From positions 1 to 8,118 of the forward strand of contig JAGUYQ010000188.1 in assembly GCA_020061285.1 (NCBI GenBank): a stretch of DNA of 8,118 bases. Reading direction: 5' to 3'. The position numbers and the translations under genes were made by a program. This stretch comes from Betaproteobacteria bacterium. GTDB taxonomy: Bacteria; Pseudomonadota; Gammaproteobacteria; Burkholderiales; UBA9220. Under the pieces are notes generated by a model. That model made no database searches. It worked only from the letters and a program-made list of their open reading frames with translations, and had not been told where the DNA came from. This document shows, in pieces, positions 1 to 6,261 of this stretch. Numbering within the stretch: the first letter of the stretch is position 1; each line of letters opens with the position of its first letter.

Positions 1-71
1 CCCTCCTCGGCTGCCTGGGCGCCTACGTGGCGGTGGGACGCCACCTGCGCCACCCCAGCCGGCGCGGCTGA
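1..71 (+). CDS. ftsX: FtsX cell-division ABC transporter permease, C-terminal fragment (partial)
   Basis: This is the 3' end of a gene that enters from the left edge. The frame beginning at base 3 reads 22 codons to a TGA at 69-71 and ends ...GAYVAVGRHLRHPSRRG. A last membrane helix rich in Gly, Ala and Val followed by a short basic tail containing 'HLR' resembles the FtsX C-terminus. ftsX lies directly upstream of rpoH in many Beta- and Gammaproteobacteria, and here rpoH starts 92 bases downstream on the same strand. FtsX is the inner-membrane partner of the FtsE ATPase and links divisome activity to septal peptidoglycan hydrolases. The identification rests on a very short sequence plus synteny, so another membrane protein is possible. 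Confidence 0.7.
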   Translation, partial: LLGCLGAYVAVGRHLRHPSRRG

Positions 72-110
72 CCCCTTCGGCAAAAGGCGATTTTGAACTT
101 ATTCATCGGA

Positions 111-137
111 TTGGCACTCTCATCCAGCGAGTGCTAA
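111..137 (+). promoter_or_regulatory. CIRCE element (HrcA operator) upstream of rpoH
   Basis: The sequence is TTGGCACTC, nine bases, then GAGTGCTAA. The CIRCE consensus is TTAGCACTC-N9-GAGTGCTAA, so the right arm and the spacer length match exactly and the left arm differs at one base (G for A). CIRCE is the binding site of the heat-shock repressor HrcA, which is normally found before groESL or dnaK/hrcA operons. Here it lies 26 bases before the rpoH start codon and covers the predicted promoter, so HrcA binding should block RNA polymerase. The hrcA gene itself is not in the window. Confidence 0.9.
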
Positions 138-140
138 AAT
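111..140 (+). promoter_or_regulatory. Predicted sigma-70-type promoter of rpoH, embedded in CIRCE
   Basis: The -35 box is TTGGCA at 111-116 (one mismatch to TTGACA). The -10 box is TAAAAT at 135-140 (one mismatch to TATAAT), preceded by TG at 132-133 as an extended -10. The spacer is 18 bases. AT-rich sequence at 81-105 could act as an UP element. The expected start of transcription is near 147, which would give a leader of only about 17 bases that begins at the Shine-Dalgarno. The -35 box and the first bases of the -10 are themselves the outer parts of the CIRCE arms. Confidence 0.65.
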
Positions 141-146
141 CTTCCC

Positions 147-153
147 AAGGAGG
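147..153 (+). promoter_or_regulatory. Shine-Dalgarno that fixes the rpoH start
   Basis: AAGGAGG lies 10 bases before the ATG at 164-166. It selects this ATG over an in-frame GTG at 131, which falls inside the CIRCE right arm and upstream of the expected transcript start. Confidence 0.85.
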
Positions 154-163
154 TTTGCATACG

Positions 164-1027
164 ATGACGACTACCGCTCTCACCATACCCACCCCGGCGT
201 CGGCTTCCAGCCTGGAAAGCTACATCCATTCGGTTCAGCGCCTTCCCATGCTTTCCGCCGAAGAAGAACGGGATTTGGCGACCCGCTTTCGCCAGCGTGA
301 CGACCTGGAGGCCGCCCGCATGCTGGTGCTGTCTCATTTGCGCTTGGTGGTGAATATCGCCCGGGGCTATCTTGGATACGGCCTGCCCCATGCCGACCTG
401 ATCCAGGAAGGCAATATCGGCCTGATGAAGGCTGTTCGCCGCTTCGACCCGGAGAGGGGCGTGCGCTTGGTGTCTTTCGCCGTCCACTGGATTCGCGCCG
501 AAATCCACGATTTCATCCTGCGCAACTGGCGCATGGTCAAGGTGGCCACCACCAAGGCCCAGCGCAAGCTGTTCTTCAACCTGCGCAGTTTGAAGCAGGG
601 CACCGAAACCCTGAGCCCCGGCGAAGTGGCCGCGGTCGCCCAGCAACTGAACGTCAAGGAAAGCGACGTGGTGGAGATGGAAATGCGTCTTGGCGGCCGG
701 GATATCGGTCTGGAGGGGCATTCCGATTCCGACGAGGATAGCTTCGGCCCCATCGATTACCTGGCCGACCCCCACGACGAACCCTCGACCCTGCTGGAGA
801 CCTGTGAAAGCGGCATGCTGCGCGAGAAGGGGCTGGAAAAAGCCCTTCACAACCTGGACTCCCGAAGCCGCCGCATCATCGAGGCCCGCTGGCTGACCGA
901 AGAGTCCGGCGCCACCCTGCACGAACTGGCCGCCGAATTCGGCGTATCCGCCGAGCGTATCCGCCAGATCGAGCAAAAGGCCTTGCAGCAGATGAAAACC
1001 ATCATCGGCGAGGAAACAAGCGCCTAG
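164..1027 (+). CDS. rpoH: RNA polymerase heat-shock sigma factor RpoH (sigma-32)
   Basis: This alternative sigma factor directs RNA polymerase to heat-shock promoters (chaperones, proteases). The product is 287 aa, close to the 284 aa of E. coli RpoH. Region 1.2 lies at about residues 15-45. Region 2 (about 50-125) contains the core-binding and -10 recognition helices, including LIQEGNIGLMKA at 79-90 and the aromatic stretch FAVHWIRAEIHDF at 105-117. The diagnostic RpoH box QRKLFFNLR is at 133-141 and separates RpoH from RpoD and RpoS. Region 4.2, the -35 binding helix-turn-helix, is at about 251-275 (LHELAAEFGVSAERIRQIE). The ATG at 164 is chosen for its AAGGAGG site. The gene follows probable ftsX and ends at a strong terminator, so it is probably monocistronic. 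The CIRCE operator over its promoter implies HrcA repression released on heat shock. Any additional mRNA thermosensor as in E. coli was not assessed. Confidence 0.95.
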   Translation: MTTTALTIPTPASASSLESYIHSVQRLPMLSAEEERDLATRFRQRDDLEAARMLVLSHLRLVVNIARGYLGYGLPHADLIQEGNIGLMKAVRRFDPERGVRLVSFAVHWIRAEIHDFILRNWRMVKVATTKAQRKLFFNLRSLKQGTETLSPGEVAAVAQQLNVKESDVVEMEMRLGGRDIGLEGHSDSDEDSFGPIDYLADPHDEPSTLLETCESGMLREKGLEKALHNLDSRSRRIIEARWLTEESGATLHELAAEFGVSAERIRQIEQKALQQMKTIIGEETSA

Positions 1028-1045
1028 GCTTGTGCTCCCGGCAAT

Positions 1046-1077
1046 AAAAAAGGCGCCGCTTTTGCGACGCCTTTTTT
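1046..1077. terminator. Bidirectional Rho-independent terminator between rpoH and the cco gene cluster
   Basis: The arms AAAAAAGGCGCCGC (1046-1059) and GCGACGCCTTTTTT (1064-1077) pair over 14 positions with one mismatch around a TTTT loop. A GC-rich stem flanked by six A on one side and six T on the other gives a U-tract on both strands. It therefore ends rpoH (+) and the converging - strand cco assembly transcript. Confidence 0.92.
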
Positions 1078-1096
1078 CATTTTCCTTCGGGTCCGG

Positions 1097-1186
1097 TCAG
1101 GAAAGAATCACCGACAGGAAACTCACCCAAGAAAAGGCGATCAGGGCAATCACAGCCAACATCGGCAAACCGTCTCTGCTTAACAT
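1097..1186 (-). CDS. Putative 29-aa single-helix membrane peptide downstream of ccoS
   Basis: I do not recognise this family. The ORF has an ATG at 1186-1184, an ideal Shine-Dalgarno (GGGAGGA, 1200-1194) 7 bases upstream, 29 codons and a TGA at 1099-1097. The peptide begins MLSRDGLPM, and from about residue 9 to the end it is a hydrophobic helix with one Trp at 20 and small or polar Ser at 19, 22, 25 and 29, ending ...FLSVILS. The short N-terminal part carries Arg4 and Asp5. It lies 63 bases after the ccoS stop on the same strand, and the shared terminator starts 19 bases after its stop. I see no strong promoter in the ccoS gap, so it is probably the last cistron of the ccoGHIS operon. One-helix peptides are known accessory subunits of terminal oxidases (CcoM of Pseudomonas cbb3, CydX of bd). 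A similar role is an inference from size and location only. Confidence 0.6.
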   Translation of the reverse strand: MLSRDGLPMLAVIALIAFSWVSFLSVILS

Positions 1187-1249
1187 TCTTTGTTCCTCCC
1201 GGTTAAATTTCAAGTAACCTGCCAAAAACCACAACGGGCTTAGTGTATT

Positions 1250-1435
1250 CTAATTTTCCCCGTCCTTCAACCGGCGCCGGGGGATCATCGGGTCATCGTC
1301 GTCCATCAGGATGCGCTGGGCGGGCCCTTCCATGTCCTCGAATTGGCCGCTGCGCACCGCCCAAAAAAAGCCCAAGCCGGCGAAAATCACGATGAAGAAG
1401 GTCATGCCCAAGAGGTAAATCAGAACGCCGTTCAT
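1250..1435 (-). CDS. ccoS: cbb3-type oxidase maturation protein CcoS
   Basis: The 61-aa product is of normal size for CcoS/FixS. One membrane helix spans about residues 3-26 (MNGVLIYLLGMTFF...). It is followed by the family signature FWAVRSGQFEDMEGPAQRIL (24-43) and an acidic patch MDDDD (44-48) before a basic/polar tail. In Rhodobacter capsulatus CcoS is needed for insertion of redox cofactors into CcoN. The ATG at 1435-1433 has a GGAAG site about 11 bases upstream. It lies 51 bases after the ccoI stop and is part of the ccoGHIS assembly operon. Nothing in the sequence looks damaged. Confidence 0.95.
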   Translation of the reverse strand: MNGVLIYLLGMTFFIVIFAGLGFFWAVRSGQFEDMEGPAQRILMDDDDPMIPRRRLKDGEN

Positions 1436-1486
1436 AGCCGATGCCGCTTCCTTTTACGAGTCGCCTACTCTACCCGCAGCACGGAG

Positions 1487-3883
1487 CTAGCGCAACCTCA
1501 GGGCGTTGACCACCACCACCAGGGAACTCACGGACATGCCGATGGCCGCCAGCCAGGGCGGAATGTAGCCGAACACGGCGAAGGGGACCGCCAGCAGGTT
1601 GTAACCGATGGCCCAGGCGAAGTTCTGGCGCATGACCTGAATGCTGTCGCGGCCGGTTTCCAGGGCCTGAACCACGTCGCTCAAATTCTGCGTCAGCAGC
1701 ACGATGTCGCTGGTGGCCCGCGCCACGTCGGTGCCGCTGCCCATGGCCAGGGACACTTGGCTGCCGGCCAGTATCGGCGCATCGTTGACGCCGTCGCCGA
1801 CCATTGCCACCACGTCCCCCTCCTGTTGGTAACGCTGCAAGGCCGCCAGCTTGTCTTCTGGCCGTTGCTCCCAATAACGGGATGGCACGCCCAACTGGTC
1901 TGCGATGTACTCCACGGCCGGGCGGGAATCGCCACTCAGTATGGTGACCCGCACCCCCCGTTCTTTCAGGGCGTTTACGGCTTCTAGCGCCTGGGGGCGT
2001 AATTCGTCGGACAGGGCAAAGGCCGCCAGGGCGCGATGCTCGTCGCACAACCAGACCACGGTGGCGCCCGCGGGGATTCCCGGCACCTCGTCCGTGGAAA
2101 CCATGGCGGACAACTGCCGGTTGCCGAGAGTGTAGCGGACACCGTCGATGATGCCGGTGACGCCTTTGCCCGGCGTGTTTTGCGCCTGTTCCACCGGCAA
2201 CAAGGCACCTTTGTTGGCGTAAAGAAAGCTGGCGGCCAGGGGGTGCTCGGAGGCCTGTTCCAGGCTGGCGGCGATGGACAGGCAACGCGCTTCATCCACA
2301 TCGGCCAAGGCAACCGCCTGGTGCAGGAAGGGTTTGCCGAAAGTCAGGGTGCCGGTCTTGTCGAACACCACATGGTTCACATGGGAGAGGGTCTCCAACG
2401 CGTGACCGCGGGTCAGTAAGATGCCCCGTTTCAGCAAGCGGGACCCCGCTGCGGCAAATGCGGCCGGCGCCGCCAGGGACAAGGCGCAGGGACAGGTGAC
2501 GACCAACACGGCCAGGGTGACCGGAAAGGCCCTGCTCGGGTCCACCAGCAGCCACCCCGCCGCCGCGACGGCCGCCAGGGCCAGCAATCCGTAGGTAAAG
2601 CGCCCCGCGACCCGGTCCGCCAACTGAGCAAGACGGGGTTTTTCCGCCTGGGCCCGGTCCAGCATGCGGATGATGCCGGCGATAACGGTGTTTTCCCCCA
2701 CCCCGGTTACGCATACCTGGAGGGGGCCTTCCAGGTTCAAGCTGCCGGCGATGACCGAAGCGCCGGCTTCCTTGGCAACCGGCCGGCTCTCCCCGGTGAG
2801 CAGGGATTCATCCGCGCTGCTGATCCCCTGCTCCACCACGCCGTCGGCGGGAACGGTTTCACCCGGCTTTACCAGGACAAGGTCCCCGGCTTCCAACTCC
2901 ATCACCGCCACCACCTGTTGTTCGCCGTTTTGCAGGCGGGTCGCCATGGCGGGCATCAGTTTGAGCAGGTTTTCCGCCGCCTCGGTGGATTTCTCCCGTG
3001 CGTTGCGCTCCAGGAAGCGGGTAGTGAGAAGGAACAGGCTGAACATGCACACCGCGTCGTAATACACCACGCCGCTGTTGTTGAGGGTCATCCACAGGCT
3101 GCCGCCGAAGGCGGAAAGAATCGCCAGGGTAACCGGCACGTCCATGTTCATCTGGCCGGAGCGTATTGCCCTCCAGGCGCTTTGGTAGAAAGGGATGGCG
3201 GAATAGAACATCACCGGTAGGGTCATCAGCAGGCTGACGTAGCGCAGGAGCACCTTGGTGCTTTCCTCGATGCCACTGTAGTCCCCGGCGTAAAGCGCCA
3301 CGGCCAGCATCATCACCTGCATCATGGAAATGCCGGCCACGGCGATGCGCCGCAAATCCCGCTGGCGCTCCTTCTTGCGCACGTCCTCCTGCTGCTTGGC
3401 GTTGAAGGGGTGGGCGTTGTAACCGAGAAGTTGGATTTCCTTTAGTATCCGCGCCAGGTCGATTTCCCGCTCGTCCCAGGTCACACGGGCGCGATGGCTG
3501 GAGTAGTTGACCTGCACCTCTTTCACGCCGGGGAGTTGCTGCAAATGCCGCTCGTTGAGCCAGACGCAAGCGGCGCAGGTTATCCCCTCCAGAATCAGGG
3601 ATGCCTGCTTGAGGTGCTCTTCAGGGGTGATGACGAAGCTTTTTTGGATTTCGGGGTGGTTATAGAGCTCGAGCTTGCGCAACTCTTCCGGAACCAAGTC
3701 GCGGCCGCTTTGGGGCATGGCGGTGCGATGGTGATAATAGGCCTCCAGGCCGTTATCGACGATGGCTTGAGCCACCGCTTCGCAGCCCCGGCAGCACATG
3801 TCCCGCCGCGCCCCCTCGATGACGACGGCGAATGCCGTCCCTTCCGGCACCGGCAAGCCGCAGTGGAAGCAATTTTCGTCCAT
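1487..3883 (-). CDS. ccoI: Copper-transporting P1B-type ATPase CcoI (FixI) for cbb3 oxidase assembly
   Basis: This is a cation-pumping ATPase that exports Cu across the inner membrane for the CuB site of CcoN. The 798-aa product is of normal length for CcoI. The N-terminal cysteine-rich metal-binding domain has CFHC (5-8) and CCRGC (30-34). The HMA domain has GITCAAC (C103, C106). The catalytic core follows: membrane helices from about 178 to 290, the actuator TGES motif at 363-366, the CPC ion-binding motif in a helix at 464-466, the phosphorylation site DKTGT at 508-512, the HP motif at 547-548 and the hinge GDGVND at 696-701, with two final helices at about 752-792. All catalytic residues are present. 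Its ATG overlaps the ccoH stop by one base (TGATG), which implies translational coupling. The second N-terminal motif and the cco context separate it from the general detoxification pump CopA. Confidence 0.96.
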   Translation of the reverse strand: MDENCFHCGLPVPEGTAFAVVIEGARRDMCCRGCEAVAQAIVDNGLEAYYHHRTAMPQSGRDLVPEELRKLELYNHPEIQKSFVITPEEHLKQASLILEGITCAACVWLNERHLQQLPGVKEVQVNYSSHRARVTWDEREIDLARILKEIQLLGYNAHPFNAKQQEDVRKKERQRDLRRIAVAGISMMQVMMLAVALYAGDYSGIEESTKVLLRYVSLLMTLPVMFYSAIPFYQSAWRAIRSGQMNMDVPVTLAILSAFGGSLWMTLNNSGVVYYDAVCMFSLFLLTTRFLERNAREKSTEAAENLLKLMPAMATRLQNGEQQVVAVMELEAGDLVLVKPGETVPADGVVEQGISSADESLLTGESRPVAKEAGASVIAGSLNLEGPLQVCVTGVGENTVIAGIIRMLDRAQAEKPRLAQLADRVAGRFTYGLLALAAVAAAGWLLVDPSRAFPVTLAVLVVTCPCALSLAAPAAFAAAGSRLLKRGILLTRGHALETLSHVNHVVFDKTGTLTFGKPFLHQAVALADVDEARCLSIAASLEQASEHPLAASFLYANKGALLPVEQAQNTPGKGVTGIIDGVRYTLGNRQLSAMVSTDEVPGIPAGATVVWLCDEHRALAAFALSDELRPQALEAVNALKERGVRVTILSGDSRPAVEYIADQLGVPSRYWEQRPEDKLAALQRYQQEGDVVAMVGDGVNDAPILAGSQVSLAMGSGTDVARATSDIVLLTQNLSDVVQALETGRDSIQVMRQNFAWAIGYNLLAVPFAVFGYIPPWLAAIGMSVSSLVVVVNALRLR

Positions 3884-4662
3884 CAGGCTTTGGGCACGCT
3901 CACGCTTTGCTCGACCTGATATTTATCGCTTCCACGCTCGATACGAAGCTCCATCACCCAGCGGCCCGGCCTAGCGAACTCCAATTGGCCACGATAGGCG
4001 CCAGGACTTTCTTCCTTGAGCGGCACATCATGCTTGCTTTCGGCATCGGCCAGCGGTTGGATGGACACGTTCACCATGGCGTTTTGCACCGGCTTGCCGT
4101 CGCGGGCGGTGATTTTTACCTCGATATTTCTTTCCCGGCTTACCGTTTCAAGCCCGACAAATTCAACATTCCACCCCAGTTGCCGCTGTTTTTCCTGGGC
4201 GCTGAGATGTTGGGCGATGGTTTTCGCTGCCTCTTCGTTGTGCGGCACCACGCCGGAAAATGCCGTATGGACAGGCCGATTGCTCACGTTGGGCAAGAAC
4301 ACCTGCGCCACGCTCGTAGGCAGGCCGCGGATGGAGATCATCACGAAGGAGGCCATCAGCACCGCGAGCACGATGAAGAAGCCCGTCAGCAGCATGGGGG
4401 CCCAATGCAATTTGCCCGTCCCCCCCTGCTTGCCGCCGCTGGCGATGGTCATCACCGTCGCCGTGGCGAGGTACACCGTCAGGTGCACCGCCACCACGTC
4501 GCCTCCCGGCCACTGTTTCGACGCATAAACCAGGTAAGCCACCGTCGGCAACAAGCCGCTCAACACGCCGCGCCAGTAATTTCCTACTTTTGCCAGGCGG
4601 AGCAACAGATGAAGCCCTGCAATGAACAGCAGGCCGCCGAACAGCGTCTCGATTAGTGCCAT
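3883..4662 (-). CDS. ccoH: CcoH/FixH-family cbb3 oxidase assembly protein with an N-terminal multi-helix extension
   Basis: Assembly factor that in other bacteria associates with the cbb3 complex and with CcoI. The C-terminal part is FixH-like: a membrane anchor at about 88-110, then a periplasmic beta-rich domain containing GWNVEF (163-168), a run with DGKPVQNAMVNVSI (188-201), SPGAYRGQL (219-227) and PGRWVMELRI (232-241). The product is 259 aa, whereas classical FixH is roughly 150-170 aa. The first ~85 residues add three further hydrophobic segments at about 4-22, 33-46 and 56-74, ending in a Gly-rich linker (SGGKQGGTGK). The ATG at 4662 follows the ccoG stop by one base, with GAAGGG just upstream, so this long form is the natural start. 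A shorter product from an internal ATG cannot be excluded. It overlaps ccoI by one base. Confidence 0.85.
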   Translation of the reverse strand: MALIETLFGGLLFIAGLHLLLRLAKVGNYWRGVLSGLLPTVAYLVYASKQWPGGDVVAVHLTVYLATATVMTIASGGKQGGTGKLHWAPMLLTGFFIVLAVLMASFVMISIRGLPTSVAQVFLPNVSNRPVHTAFSGVVPHNEEAAKTIAQHLSAQEKQRQLGWNVEFVGLETVSRERNIEVKITARDGKPVQNAMVNVSIQPLADAESKHDVPLKEESPGAYRGQLEFARPGRWVMELRIERGSDKYQVEQSVSVPKA

Positions 4663-4663
4663 A

Positions 4664-6100
4664 TCACCCTTCGTGTTGGGAATTGAAGCGGACCTTGCGA
4701 ACGACCGCTTCCGCAGGTTTGTCCTTGGGCGTAATTATAAACTCAATGGTGTCGGTTGTTGCCGCAACCTGCGGCGGCAATTTGACGTTCACCTGCTCCA
4801 TCAGGCTTTTCCCCGCACGGACTTTCATTTCATTGCTGGAGCCGCCGAAATCCAAGGCGCCATCCGGCACCCCTTTGGTGGTCACAACATAGGTTTCCTC
4901 GTGATCGGTCTTGTTGGTAATCCGAATTTGATAGCGGTTGCGTATCTCGCCGTCGGACAGGACCACAAACAGCGGCTGACGTACTTGCTGCACGCTCTCC
5001 TCAAAGGTGGTGCGCGTCGCCACGTTGTAGACCATGACGCCCGCCATAATAAGAATGAAGGAACCGTAGCCAATGGTCCTCAGGCGCAGCAGATCCAACT
5101 TCGGTTTCTGCGGATTGTCGCTCTTGGCATTGATCTCCGAATCATAACGGACCAGACCCCGCGGATATTTCATGGAATCCATGATCGTGTTGCAGGCGTC
5201 GATGCACAGGCCGCAGGAAATGCACTTGTATTGCAGTCCGTCGCGAATATCGATCCCTACCGGGCAGACCTGCACGCACATGCCGCAGTCGATGCAGTCA
5301 CCGTAGCCCTGCGCCTGGCGCTCCTCACGGGTACGGGCGCCCTGCACAGCGGTGTGACGTCCCTTGGTGTTTTCCCCGCGTTTGGTTTCGTAGGTCACCA
5401 CCAGGGTTTCCGATTCGTACATCACGCCTTGGAAACGGGCGTAGGGGCACATGTAGATGCACACCTGCTCGCGCAAGAGAGCCGCCGCCAAGTAGGTGGA
5501 CAGCGTCAGGAAGAATATGGCCGTATAACCCGCCGTCACCATTTGCCCGTTAAAAAACTTTACCAGCAACTCGGGGGCATAGCCGTAGTACAAGACGAAG
5601 GTCACGGCCGTCCACCAAGACACCAACAGCCACAACGCATGGGTCAAACCATATTTCCACAGCTTCTCGAATCCCCATGGCTGCTTGTACAGGCGGTTTC
5701 GCGCTGGCCGCTCACCCTGCACCAGGTGTTCGATCCAGACATAAAAGTCTGTCCATATGGTCTGGAAACAGAAATAGCCGCAGAAGGCGCGGCCCACCAA
5801 GGTTGTGACGAAGAACAGGGTTACCGCCGCAATAAATAGCAGCATGGAAAGGACAATGATGTCCTGGGGATACAGCGCCAGGTCAAAGATGAAAAAGCGG
5901 CGACCTACCAGGTCGAACAGCACGGCCTGATGGGGTGCATCGGAGCGATCCCAGGGAAGCCACGGCAAGCCGAAATACACCAAGTATGACACGGCCAGGA
6001 TGGCCCACTTGAAGTTGCGGAACTTACCCTTCACTGATCGGGTAAATATGGGAATGTGTTTCTCGTACAGCGATTCCTGGGTTGATGCTTGATTTTCCAT
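4664..6100 (-). CDS. ccoG: Polyferredoxin-like cbb3 assembly protein CcoG (cupric reductase)
   Basis: Membrane Fe-S protein, also called FixG or RdxA, shown in Rhodobacter to reduce Cu(II) to Cu(I) for cbb3 assembly. The product is 478 aa, normal for the family. Membrane helices lie at about 31-49, 80-101, 152-171, 186-208 and 344-361. Two 4Fe-4S motifs of the CxxCxxCxxxC type are at C269/C272/C275/C279 and C293/C296/C299/C303, with additional conserved-looking pairs C107/C111 and C214/C218 (the latter CIYMCP, NapH-like). A periplasmic immunoglobulin-like C-terminal domain follows (about 365-478). The ATG at 6100-6098 is preferred over a TTG at 6223 because GGAG lies 9 bases before it and the typical N-terminus starts there; the upstream extension has no family resemblance. 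It is the first gene of the assembly operon, 201 bases after ccoP and beyond a terminator, and one base before ccoH. Confidence 0.95.
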   Translation of the reverse strand: MENQASTQESLYEKHIPIFTRSVKGKFRNFKWAILAVSYLVYFGLPWLPWDRSDAPHQAVLFDLVGRRFFIFDLALYPQDIIVLSMLLFIAAVTLFFVTTLVGRAFCGYFCFQTIWTDFYVWIEHLVQGERPARNRLYKQPWGFEKLWKYGLTHALWLLVSWWTAVTFVLYYGYAPELLVKFFNGQMVTAGYTAIFFLTLSTYLAAALLREQVCIYMCPYARFQGVMYESETLVVTYETKRGENTKGRHTAVQGARTREERQAQGYGDCIDCGMCVQVCPVGIDIRDGLQYKCISCGLCIDACNTIMDSMKYPRGLVRYDSEINAKSDNPQKPKLDLLRLRTIGYGSFILIMAGVMVYNVATRTTFEESVQQVRQPLFVVLSDGEIRNRYQIRITNKTDHEETYVVTTKGVPDGALDFGGSSNEMKVRAGKSLMEQVNVKLPPQVAATTDTIEFIITPKDKPAEAVVRKVRFNSQHEG

Positions 6101-6229
6101 CTGTGCAAACTCCAGCCTATTGATATCCGGCCTAACGCCGCCCTCTGCATCAGGGAATTCTAATATAGCGGTAACGGCATTACAAATCCTTGTGCTTGCG
6201 AGATATTTCCACCGCCCTTGCAAGGAAAG
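6101..6229 (-). promoter_or_regulatory. ccoG upstream region, probable promoter of the ccoGHIS operon
   Basis: This 129-base gap follows the ccoP terminator and should hold the ccoG promoter. On the - strand the best -10-like box is TATATT (6167-6162), but nothing close to TTGACA lies at the right distance. I found no convincing FNR/Anr box (TTGAT-N4-ATCAA). A 10-base perfect palindrome, CCTTGCAAGG, is at 6216-6225. The promoter is therefore inferred from position more than from motif. Confidence 0.35.
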
Positions 6230-6260
6230 AAAAAGGCCCCGGACTTGCGTCTCGGGGCCT
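6230..6260 (-). terminator. Rho-independent terminator after ccoP
   Basis: Read on the - strand, AGGCCCCG pairs with CGGGGCCT (8 bp). A single bulged A follows, then GAC/GTC pairing closed by a GCAA (GNRA) tetraloop, and the stem is followed directly by a T-rich tract. It sits 42 bases after the ccoP stop and separates the structural operon from the ccoG assembly operon. Confidence 0.88.
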
Positions 6261-6261
6261 C

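Noticed and set aside
91..124. Possible sigma-32 promoter (TTGAAC at 93-98 with a CTCTCAT-like -10)
   Set aside because: The -10 match is poor and the spacing is too long for a sigma-32 promoter. The sigma-70-type boxes inside CIRCE fit far better.
131..163. GTG at 131 as an in-frame upstream start of rpoH (11 extra residues)
   Set aside because: It lies in the CIRCE right arm and overlaps the extended -10, upstream of the likely transcript start, with no Shine-Dalgarno. The ATG at 164 has AAGGAGG at 10 bases.
134..976. 280-aa open frame on the - strand antisense to rpoH
   Set aside because: It is a high-GC codon-bias shadow of rpoH, rich in Gly, Gln and Ala, with no family resemblance or ribosome site.
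1032..1217. 61-aa + strand ORF after rpoH
   Set aside because: It runs through the terminator hairpin and antisense to the better-supported 29-aa - strand ORF. It has no Shine-Dalgarno and no recognisable motif.
1487..2285. Several long overlapping frames inside ccoI on both strands (for example 1343-1987 + and 1470-2285 -)
   Set aside because: They are shadows of the intact 798-codon ccoI, which carries all P-type ATPase motifs. I see no sign of a frameshift in ccoI.
4622..5839. 405-aa open frame on the + strand antisense to ccoG
   Set aside because: It is long only because third-position GC bias in ccoG removes stops. The His- and Gln-rich product has no domain pattern, while ccoG on the opposite strand has all family motifs.
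6101..6223. N-terminal extension of ccoG by 41 residues from a TTG at 6223
   Set aside because: It starts right at the edge of the terminator, has no ribosome site and no CcoG-like sequence. The ATG at 6100 gives the usual length.
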